A stretch of DNA of 51,968 nt from Candidatus Rokuibacteriota bacterium (GTDB taxonomy: Bacteria > Methylomirabilota > Methylomirabilia > Rokubacteriales > CSP1-6): positions 1 to 51,968 of the forward strand of contig JACPIQ010000133.1 in the NCBI GenBank assembly GCA_016188005.1, in the 5' to 3' direction. Every line of letters starts with the position of its first letter. Positions within the stretch are counted from its first letter, which is position 1. Both the position numbers and the translations under genes were made by a program. The notes under the pieces were generated by a model. It did no database searches and was not told where the DNA came from. It saw only the letters and a program-made list of their open reading frames with translations. Below are positions 36,062-42,950 of the stretch, in pieces.

Positions 36062-37684
36062 GTGGGCGTGGCGAAACCCGGGTGCCCACGCGTGAGAGTG
36101 CTGGTGATCGACGCCATCGCCGCCGAGGGGATCGCGTTCCTCACCGAGCGCGGCTTCCGGGTGGACCAGGTGTCGAGCAAGCTGCCCCGGGAGGAGCTGT
36201 ACGCGAAGATCGCCGGCTACGAGGCGATCATCACCCGCTCCTCCACCACGGTCACGCCGGAGTTCCTCGCCCACGCCCGCCGCCTCCGGATCGTCGGGCG
36301 CGCCGGAGTCGGCGTGGACAACATCGATCTCGACGCCTGCTCACGCCAGGGCGTGGTGGTGGCCAACGCCCCCGGCGGCAACGTCGTCTCGGCGGCGGAG
36401 CACACCGTGGGCATGCTGCTGGCCCTGGTGCGCAAGATCCCCCAGGCGCACGACGAGCTGAAACACCTCCGCTGGGACCGGGGCATCTACGGCACCGAGC
36501 TCTTCCGCAAGACGGCGGGGATCATCGGCCTCGGGAAGGTGGGCTCCCGCGTCGCCGCGCGGCTCCGGGCCTTCGACATGGACGTGCTCGTCTACGACCC
36601 GTACATCCCCGAGAGCCGCGCGCGCGACCTGGCCGTGCGGCTGACGGACCTCGGGACGCTCCTCGCCCGCTCCGACATCGTCACGGTTCACGTGCCGCTC
36701 ACCGACGAGACCGAGAACATGGTCGCGGCGCGCGAGCTCGCCCTCATGAAGCCGGGCGCGCGCCTCGTGAACTGCGCGCGCGGCGGCATCGTCCACGAGG
36801 GCGACCTGCTGGCGGCGCTCGAGTCCGGGCACGTGGCCGGCGCCGCCGTGGACGTGTGGACCGAGGAGCCTCCGGTGTCCCCGGTGGTGAAGCGGCTCGT
36901 CACGCACCCGCGCGTGGTGGTGACGCCGCACCTGGGCGCCAACACCCACGAGGCGCAGGTCAACGTGGCGGTGGACGTGGCGCGCCAGGTCACGGCCTTC
37001 CGGGACGGCGAGCTGGTGGAGCATGCGGTCAACATCCCCATCGGGGACCGGGAGACGATGGCGGAGCAGCGGCCCTTCATCGCGCTGGCGGAGGTCCTGG
37101 GCCGGTTCTGCGTGCAGCTCGAGCGCGACAACGTGGAGCGCGTGGAGGTGATGGTGGCGGGGCAGGTGGCCCGCCACGACCCCGCGCTGATCGGCCGCGC
37201 GGTGCTGAAGGGGCTCCTCGATCGGGTCACCGCACAGACGGTGAACCTGGTCAACGCGCACCTCGTGGCCCGGGATCGCGGCCTGACCCTGGTGCTGCGC
37301 ACCGACCAGGCGGGCGGCGCGGGCTACGCCAGCCTGCTCACGGTGACGACCCAGGCCGGCGCGAAGCGCAAGATCATCGCCGGCACCGTCTTCGACGGCA
37401 TGCCGCGCATCGTCCGGCTCCGCGACCTCGACATCGAGTTCAACCCCGAGGGGCATGTGCTCGTGCTCTCGTACGAGGACCGGCCGGGCATGGTCGGCCG
37501 GATCGGCACCATCCTCGGGCGCCACAACGTCAACATCGCCTCCATGCACGTGGGGCGCCGCAGCAAGCGCGGCAACGCCATCGTGGTGCTCCTGCTCGAC
37601 GAGGATGTCCCTGCCGACGTCGTCGAGGAGGTCGGCAAGGGCGTGGAGGCGGACTTCGCCCGCGTGATCCGGCTCGAGCCGTGA
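36062..37684 (+). CDS. serA: D-3-phosphoglycerate dehydrogenase
   Basis: This enzyme oxidises 3-phosphoglycerate to 3-phosphohydroxypyruvate, the first step of serine synthesis. The 540-residue protein is the long type: a substrate and NAD domain with GRAGVGVDNID, GLGKVGSRVA, catalytic Arg in NCARGGIVHE, Glu in VDVWTEEPP and His in TPHLGANTHEAQ (about 10-320), then an intervening ASB domain (about 330-455) and an ACT domain (ENRPGM-like region: YEDRPGMVGRIGTILG) for allosteric serine control. GTG 36062 is used; GTG 36092 is a second possible start and would begin at the first conserved residues. Serine may feed the lipid pathway, but proximity alone does not show this. Confidence 0.93.
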   Translation: MGVAKPGCPRVRVLVIDAIAAEGIAFLTERGFRVDQVSSKLPREELYAKIAGYEAIITRSSTTVTPEFLAHARRLRIVGRAGVGVDNIDLDACSRQGVVVANAPGGNVVSAAEHTVGMLLALVRKIPQAHDELKHLRWDRGIYGTELFRKTAGIIGLGKVGSRVAARLRAFDMDVLVYDPYIPESRARDLAVRLTDLGTLLARSDIVTVHVPLTDETENMVAARELALMKPGARLVNCARGGIVHEGDLLAALESGHVAGAAVDVWTEEPPVSPVVKRLVTHPRVVVTPHLGANTHEAQVNVAVDVARQVTAFRDGELVEHAVNIPIGDRETMAEQRPFIALAEVLGRFCVQLERDNVERVEVMVAGQVARHDPALIGRAVLKGLLDRVTAQTVNLVNAHLVARDRGLTLVLRTDQAGGAGYASLLTVTTQAGAKRKIIAGTVFDGMPRIVRLRDLDIEFNPEGHVLVLSYEDRPGMVGRIGTILGRHNVNIASMHVGRRSKRGNAIVVLLLDEDVPADVVEEVGKGVEADFARVIRLEP

Positions 37685-38130
37685 CGACGGGCCGGCGCCC
37701 GGTTCCGCTGGAAACGCGCCCGTGGGGCGGGTTCTCGACGCTCTGGGAGGGCCCCGGGTACAAGGTCAAGCGTCTCGTGGTGGAGCCGGGCCACCGCTTC
37801 AGCCTGCAGAAGCACCGGCGCCGCGCCGAGCACTGGATCGTGGTGGAAGGCAGGCCTCGCGTCACCATCGACGGGCGGGCGCGGCGGCTGAGGCCCCGCC
37901 AGTCGGTGACCGTGCCCCGCGGCGCCTGGCACCGCGCCGAGAATCCCGGCCGCGTGCCCGTCGTCATCATCGAGGTGCAACACGGCGCCTATCTCGGCGA
38001 GGACGACATCGTCCGCCGTCACGACGATTACGGGCGCAGCGGAGCCCCCTCGGCGCCCCGGCGCGGCGCCTCCCCCGCGGGCTCAGGCACGGCGCCGGCT
38101 AGCGGTCCAGTTCGGCGAGGTACTCCTTGA
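37681..38130 (+). CDS. Mannose-6-phosphate isomerase type II-like cupin
   Basis: A 149-residue single cupin that matches the C-terminal isomerase domain of ManC-type proteins: PWGGFSTLWEGPGYKVKRL, SLQKHRRRAEHWIVVEG and PRGAWHRAENPG. Full ManC proteins have an N-terminal GDP-mannose pyrophosphorylase domain that is absent here, so this is a stand-alone version. His residues of SLQKH and the EH pair fit metal binding. The GTG start overlaps serA by 4 bases. The last 30 residues (from about 118) are Pro/Ala/Gly-rich and run 32 bases into the facing M48 gene, so the C-terminus may be an extension without fold. Confidence 0.82.
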   Translation: MTTGRRPVPLETRPWGGFSTLWEGPGYKVKRLVVEPGHRFSLQKHRRRAEHWIVVEGRPRVTIDGRARRLRPRQSVTVPRGAWHRAENPGRVPVVIIEVQHGAYLGEDDIVRRHDDYGRSGAPSAPRRGASPAGSGTAPASGPVRRGTP

Positions 38131-39283
38131 CGCGCCGAGCGTCGGGAGCGTCGGGCCTGAGCGCCAGGTACCGCTGAAAGGCCTCGCGGGCCCTGGCGAT
38201 CTCCCGCGTCTGGTAGTAGAGGTAGCCGAGCTGCCTGAAGGGATCGGGGTAGGCGGGATCCAGCCCGGCGGCCCGCTGGTAGGCCTCCCGCGCCTGGCCG
38301 ACCAGCGGGGGCCGCTCCTCCGGCCGCCTCGCGCGCTGGGCCTGGAGGCGGTAGAGATCTCCGTAGTAGAGGTGCGTCACCGGGTCCCTCGGGGCCAGGG
38401 CGACCGCGCGGTCGAGCTGGGCCCGGGCCAGGCCGAAGCGGCCGGCGCGGATGTCGAGGGCCGCGTTCTCCCGCACCACCACCCGCGTCCGGAGCGGGAA
38501 CTCCTCCGTGTCGTGGGTCAGCCGGCTGGCGTCCAGCCCGGCGTACCGCGTCCGCAGCAGCTCCCGCGTGGTCGCGATGCGCTCCTCGAGCTGGGGATGG
38601 TTGCCGAAGAGGAAGGTCTCGAGCCGCCCGCTGTCGCCGTGGTCCCGCTTCAGGAGCTCGAAGACGCGCGGGGCCTCGCCCGGATCGTAGCCGGCCCGAA
38701 CCATGCGCTCCATGCCCTCGAGATCAGCTTCCCGCTCGAGGTCCCGCCCGTAGCCGTTCACGGCGGCGAGGAAGGCGAGCGGGAGCCCCTTGTTCCGCGC
38801 GTCCCGGTTGAACTTGAGGGCGTGGCGGCTGGTGACGTGGGTGAGCTCGTGGCCGAGGATGGCGGCCAGCTGGGCCTCGTTCTCGACCCGCGCCAGGAGC
38901 CCCGTGTGCAGGTACACCTTGCCGTTCGGCATGGCAAAGGCGTTGAGCGCGGGATCACGGAAGACGGCGACGCGGATCGGCGGGGCGCCCGCCGTCTGGA
39001 TCTCGGCCGGGACGAGCCGGGCCGCCAGCCCCGAGAGATACTCCTCCAGCAGCGGGTCCTCGTAGATCTTTCCGGCCTTGACGAGCTTCTCCTCCTCCGT
39101 CTCGGCCTGGTTCCACATGGCGCGCTCGTCGGCCTCGGGGCGGAATGGCTGCCCCTGGTAACCCATGGGCGGCACAGCCCTCGAGGCGCAGCCCCCGAGG
39201 AGCGAGACGAGGACGACCCACGCCAAAAGCTTGGCGCCTGCTCCCCACCGGCTGTAGGATGAGCGCCAGGAGGGACCACTCAT
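38099..39283 (-). CDS. M48 metallopeptidase lipoprotein with TPR tail
   Basis: A 394-residue periplasmic peptidase of the BepA/LoiP type. It has a lipoprotein signal (AWVVLVSLLGGC, Cys32), the zinc motif HELTH (His145, Glu146, His149) followed by a third ligand in the EREAD segment, and two or three TPR-like repeats at the C-terminus (about 280-390, for example AREAYQRAAGLDPAYPDPF). Such proteins mature or degrade outer-membrane proteins. The frame is open farther upstream; the ATG at 39283 puts a short basic N-terminus before the signal segment and has GAGGAA upstream. Its start codon overlaps that of the divergent lipoprotein gene. Its end overlaps the cupin gene by 32 bases. Confidence 0.9.
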   Translation of the reverse strand: MSGPSWRSSYSRWGAGAKLLAWVVLVSLLGGCASRAVPPMGYQGQPFRPEADERAMWNQAETEEEKLVKAGKIYEDPLLEEYLSGLAARLVPAEIQTAGAPPIRVAVFRDPALNAFAMPNGKVYLHTGLLARVENEAQLAAILGHELTHVTSRHALKFNRDARNKGLPLAFLAAVNGYGRDLEREADLEGMERMVRAGYDPGEAPRVFELLKRDHGDSGRLETFLFGNHPQLEERIATTRELLRTRYAGLDASRLTHDTEEFPLRTRVVVRENAALDIRAGRFGLARAQLDRAVALAPRDPVTHLYYGDLYRLQAQRARRPEERPPLVGQAREAYQRAAGLDPAYPDPFRQLGYLYYQTREIARAREAFQRYLALRPDAPDARRVKEYLAELDR

Positions 39284-39692
39284 GCGGCGTTTCCTCGTTC
39301 TCCTGGCGATCGTGCTGACCCTCGCGGCCTGCGCGTCGTCACCACCCCGGGCGCAGCGCAGCGAGTTCGAGGACATCCCGGTCCCGAAGGGCCTCACGCT
39401 GGACCACAACAAGTCCACCATCATCGAGTCCCCGGCGGTGAAGGCTGCACGACTCTTCTACAAGGGGCGCATCGAGCCGGACAGCCTCGGGATGGCCTTC
39501 AGGACGACGCTGGAAGCCAATGGCTGGCGCCATCTGTCCTCCACCACGTCCTCGGGCAAGGGTACCACGCAGGTGTACGAGAAGGCCGGCAACTCGCTCC
39601 AGGTGCTCATCTACGAGGGAATGTTCTGGTACACGTGGGTGGAACTGTCGGCGACCCGCGTCGTCGGTGGCACCAGCCAGCCACCGAAGTAG
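39282..39692 (+). CDS. Small lipoprotein
   Basis: A 136-residue lipoprotein with lipobox LAAC (Cys17, MRRFLVLLAIVLTLAAC). The mature sequence contains FEDIPVPKGLTLD and a two-layer alpha/beta-looking region (RIEPDSLGMAFRTTLEANGWRHL, TTQVYEKAGNSLQVLIYEG). This pattern is frequent among unnamed small lipoproteins encoded near outer-membrane genes. The ATG at 39282 has GGAGGG eleven bases upstream. The start shares bases with that of the divergent M48 peptidase, so the two may be co-regulated. Function is unknown. Confidence 0.8.
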   Translation: MRRFLVLLAIVLTLAACASSPPRAQRSEFEDIPVPKGLTLDHNKSTIIESPAVKAARLFYKGRIEPDSLGMAFRTTLEANGWRHLSSTTSSGKGTTQVYEKAGNSLQVLIYEGMFWYTWVELSATRVVGGTSQPPK

Positions 39693-39718
39693 CGCGCTCC
39701 CCGCCCGTTCTGCCGGCC

Positions 39719-39736
39719 GGCGCCGCCCCGGGCGCC
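39719..39736. terminator. GGCGCC hairpin between convergent genes
   Basis: GGCGCC and GGCGCC pair around the loop GCCCCG; outer bases (GCCG and CGGC with a small bulge) may extend the stem. It lies in the 51-base gap between the lipoprotein and the facing fusion gene. There is no T-run. Confidence 0.35.
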
Positions 39737-39743
39737 AGCGGCG

Positions 39744-42449
39744 TCACGCTCTTCCGACGAGCCCGCGGACCAGCCGCGCCAGCTTGTCGAGACCCGCCGC
39801 CTGCTTCCCCCTGAGGTGCACCCGCACGATGCGCCGCCGCGCCTCGGCCAGCGCCTGGAGATCGCCGAGCGCCTGGGCGGCCTTGAGCGTGGAGAAGCCG
39901 TAGCCCGCGCCCGGGATGGCGAGGTCCTCGGTGTCGTCCCCCGTGATCTGCAGGAACACCCCCGTGGCCGGCCCGCCCTTGTGGAGCTGTCCCGTGGAGT
40001 GGAGGTAGCGCGGGCCATAGGCGATCGTCGTCGCGATGCGCAGGCCGTCGCGGAGCAGCGCACGCATCTCCTGGAGGCGAGCCCAGGTTTCTGGCTGGGG
40101 CGTGAGGTAGGCCTGGATCGCCAGGTAGTCACCCGGCCGGGTCTCCGTCAGATGGGCCCGGAGCCCCTCGGCGACGGAGGACGCGCGCCTCTCGCCCGCC
40201 GTCATCAGGGCGATCCCGTCCTCGTCCCCGACGGCGCGCCACTCGGGGAGCTTGCGCGACTTCCTCCACGCCGCCAGGAGCGCCGCCGTCTTCTCCTTCG
40301 CCGCGGCCACGTCGGGCTCGTCGAAGGGGTTGACCTCGAGCACGGCGCCCGCCGCCGCCGCTGCCAGCTCCCAGCGGAAGAACTCGGCGCCGAGATCCAG
40401 CGCATCCTTGAGAGGGAGGCGGATCACCGGGTGCCCGGCCTCGCCGAGCCGGTCCAGCGCCGCGTCGTGGGTCGTGTCTCCCTCGAGCAGCAAGGCCACG
40501 AAGACGCGGTCGGCCCCGTAGACCTCCGGCGGCCCCAGCGGCTCGCCGTCCACCGGCACCACGCCCTTGCCGCCCTTGCCCAGGGACTCGGCCAGGAGCT
40601 GCTCGATCCACGAGCCCAGCGCGCGGATCCGCTCCGAGACGACGAGCGTGACCTTGTCCCGGCCGCTGCGGGCCAGTCCCCCCAGGGCGGCGCCGAGACG
40701 CACGCCGGGATTGTCCGCCGGCCCCACGTCGGTGCCGCAGGCCTCCAGCATGCTCTGGGCCCGCTCGAGCAGGGACCTGATGTCCACGCCGATGAGGGCT
40801 GCCGGCACCAGGCCGAAGAAGGTGAGGGCGGAGTAGCGGCCCCCGATCGTCGCCGGGTTGAGAAAGGTGCGCCGGAACCCCCTCTCCGCGGCCAGCTTCT
40901 CCAGCGGGGTCCCTGCGTCGGTGACGGCGACGAACTGCACGCCGGGCTTGGGGGGCTTGCCCGCCTCCACGAGGCCGCGGAAGAACGCGTAGAGCGACAT
41001 CGTCTCCGTGGTGGTGCCGGACTTGGTCGAGACCACGAAGAGGCTGCGGCTCACGTTGATCCGATCGAGGACGCGCCTGACGGCGCCCGGATCGGTGGAG
41101 TCGAGCATGAGGAGATCGGGGAAGCCCATCTTGGGGCCGAAGGTGGTGTTGAAGACCTCGGTGGAGAGCGACGAGCCGCCCATGCCGAGAAGGACGATGT
41201 GGGTGAACTGCACCCGGCGGATCTCGTCGGCGAAGGTCTTCAGGTCCTCGGCGTGCATCCGCATGATGGAGGGCGCGGTGAGCCAGCCCAGGCGGTTACG
41301 GATGTCCATCACGTCGCCCGGCCACAGCGTGCCGTCCTTGATCCAGATGCGGCCGTGGAAGTCCTGTGCGTCGAGGATCTCCAGCGCCTCGCGCACCGGC
41401 GGGAGCGTGAACGGATCCGCCGCCACGCGACGCGGGGCCGGCGGTGGCGCCGGCGCGGCGGCGGGCGATGAGGGTCTCGCCTCGACCGTCCGCACGGTCG
41501 CCGGGCCGGGTGGGGCGGCCGCAGCGTGTGGCTCGTGCGCCCGCTGCCGGGGCTCCTGGGGCTTCCATTCGAGGGAGGCCGCCCGGATCTCCCGGGGGTC
41601 GCCTCCTGCGACCTCCAGCGTCTCGTCGTCCAGCGAGATGATTCCCTCGCGCTTACCGGTGGGCGCCTCGTCCTCCTCGCCCACGCCCGCCGCCTGGCGG
41701 ATGAGCTCCGCGGCGCGCGCGGCCAGCGTCTCCGACGGGCGCGGCGGCTCGGCCGGTGGCGTCGCGGCAGGCGACCCGGCGTCGCCAGGAGGCGCGGGTG
41801 CAGGGGCAGGGGCGCGCCCCGGCGGCGGACCCGCGGGTGGCCCAGGTGCGATCGCAGACGGCACCGGCGTCACGGGCGCGGCCATGGGAGCCACGGGCTC
41901 GGGCCTCGGCGGCGCCGGGGGCGGTGGTGCAGCCGGGGCCGGAGGAATGGGCGCCGCGGCGATCGGGCTCGGGCGTAACGCTCCTGCGCCTCTCTCGGGC
42001 GCGGGCAGCGCGCCCTCGAGCTTGGCGATCTTGCCGAGCCGCCGTACGTGACGCTCCTCCCCCGAGAAGTGGGCCGCGAGCCACGCGCGGGTCACTTCCA
42101 GCGCCGTCGCCTCGTCGAGGCCGCGCGCGCCCAGGCAGAGCACGTTCGCGTCGTCGTCCTCGCGGCTCTGGCGTGCGGTGAAGGCGTCGTGGCAGAGCGC
42201 GGCACGGATCCCGCGCAGCTTGTTGGCGGCGATGGAGGCGCCCACGCCGCTGCCGCAGACGAGGACACCGACCTCCACGAATCCGCGCAGCACGGCCTGT
42301 CCCACCGCCCGGGCGAAGTCGGGGTAGTCCACCGGCTCGTCGGAGAAGGTCCCGAGGTCGAGGACGTCGTGACCGTCCGCCTCGAGGGCCGCGGCGACGG
42401 GCCCTTTGAGCGCGAAGCCGGCGTGGTCGCAGCCGACAGCGATGCGCAT
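39744..42449 (-). CDS. RpiB-phosphoglucose isomerase fusion protein
   Basis: A 901-residue protein that joins two sugar-phosphate isomerases. Residues 1-150 are ribose-5-phosphate isomerase B (CDHAG at the start, catalytic Cys65 in LVCGSGVGASIAANKLRGI, VLCLGARG). Residues about 151-345 are a Pro/Ala/Gly-rich linker. Residues about 350-900 are a phosphoglucose isomerase with GMGGSSLSTEVF, STKSGTTTET, NPATIGGRYSALTFFG and the catalytic Lys near 822 (GQLHKGGPATG); it resembles the isomerase half of transaldolase-isomerase fusions (GRIWIKDGTLW). In the RpiB part the ring-opening His of the HNDxN motif is Asp (REDDDAN). The ATG at 42449 follows GGAGGCCAGGAG. An ATG at 42503 would add 18 residues before the RpiB fold. 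Confidence 0.88.
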   Translation of the reverse strand: MRIAVGCDHAGFALKGPVAAALEADGHDVLDLGTFSDEPVDYPDFARAVGQAVLRGFVEVGVLVCGSGVGASIAANKLRGIRAALCHDAFTARQSREDDDANVLCLGARGLDEATALEVTRAWLAAHFSGEERHVRRLGKIAKLEGALPAPERGAGALRPSPIAAAPIPPAPAAPPPPAPPRPEPVAPMAAPVTPVPSAIAPGPPAGPPPGRAPAPAPAPPGDAGSPAATPPAEPPRPSETLAARAAELIRQAAGVGEEDEAPTGKREGIISLDDETLEVAGGDPREIRAASLEWKPQEPRQRAHEPHAAAAPPGPATVRTVEARPSSPAAAPAPPPAPRRVAADPFTLPPVREALEILDAQDFHGRIWIKDGTLWPGDVMDIRNRLGWLTAPSIMRMHAEDLKTFADEIRRVQFTHIVLLGMGGSSLSTEVFNTTFGPKMGFPDLLMLDSTDPGAVRRVLDRINVSRSLFVVSTKSGTTTETMSLYAFFRGLVEAGKPPKPGVQFVAVTDAGTPLEKLAAERGFRRTFLNPATIGGRYSALTFFGLVPAALIGVDIRSLLERAQSMLEACGTDVGPADNPGVRLGAALGGLARSGRDKVTLVVSERIRALGSWIEQLLAESLGKGGKGVVPVDGEPLGPPEVYGADRVFVALLLEGDTTHDAALDRLGEAGHPVIRLPLKDALDLGAEFFRWELAAAAAGAVLEVNPFDEPDVAAAKEKTAALLAAWRKSRKLPEWRAVGDEDGIALMTAGERRASSVAEGLRAHLTETRPGDYLAIQAYLTPQPETWARLQEMRALLRDGLRIATTIAYGPRYLHSTGQLHKGGPATGVFLQITGDDTEDLAIPGAGYGFSTLKAAQALGDLQALAEARRRIVRVHLRGKQAAGLDKLARLVRGLVGRA

Positions 42450-42573
42450 GGCTCCTGGCCTCCAGTGCTGGCCTATTCTCTCAGGAGACGGGAGGGCCCA
42501 CAACGTTCTCGTGGAGACGGCGCCGGCCGCCGCGGGGCCCCGCCCCGGTCATGGCCAGCGCGAGCAGATGCGC

Positions 42574-42579
42574 TATATT
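42574..42579 (+). promoter_or_regulatory. -10-like element upstream of the small protein gene
   Basis: TATATT is the best -10-like hexamer in the 218-base gap between the divergent fusion gene and the small protein at 42668. No good -35 is seen at the expected spacing. The rest of the gap contains a GC-rich palindromic stretch and no gene that I can support. Confidence 0.3.
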
Positions 42580-42667
42580 CGACGAGGCGGGGCCCGGACG
42601 GCGCACGGAGATTCCGCCGCCGCCCGCCGGAACCGATTCCCGTTCACGCGAGATGAAGGACGGCCAC

Positions 42668-42883
42668 ATGGCAGACACGGAGTGGGAGCTGCTTACCGTG
42701 CGCGGGCTCGCGGGGACCGATGAGCAGGCCTCCGAGTTCGTGGGCACCTTCGTCATCCACCGGAAGGGGAGCAGCGAGCCCGTGGAGAGCGTCACGGTGC
42801 GCGTCAGGCGCAGCGTGCTGGAGGAGCTGGAGACGACGCTCCGGCGCCTGCTCGCCCGCTCCACCCCCTTCGGCCCGCGATGA
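42668..42883 (+). CDS. Small protein of unknown function
   Basis: A 71-residue protein beginning MADTEWELLTVRG. I chose ATG 42668 because AAGGA lies about 8 bases before it; ATG 42653 and 42551 in the same frame add residues that lack any pattern. The sequence has a beta-rich first half (ASEFVGTFVIHRKG, VESVTVRVRRSV) and a helical end (LEELETTLRRLLAR). No family is recognised. It lies 67 bases before the cyclase gene on the same strand. Confidence 0.6.
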   Translation: MADTEWELLTVRGLAGTDEQASEFVGTFVIHRKGSSEPVESVTVRVRRSVLEELETTLRRLLARSTPFGPR

Positions 42884-42950
42884 GGGCCGCGGGCGAGCCG
42901 CTCGCCGCGCAGCTGAGCGGCGCCGGGGGCCGGGGCGTCGACCGCCGGGC

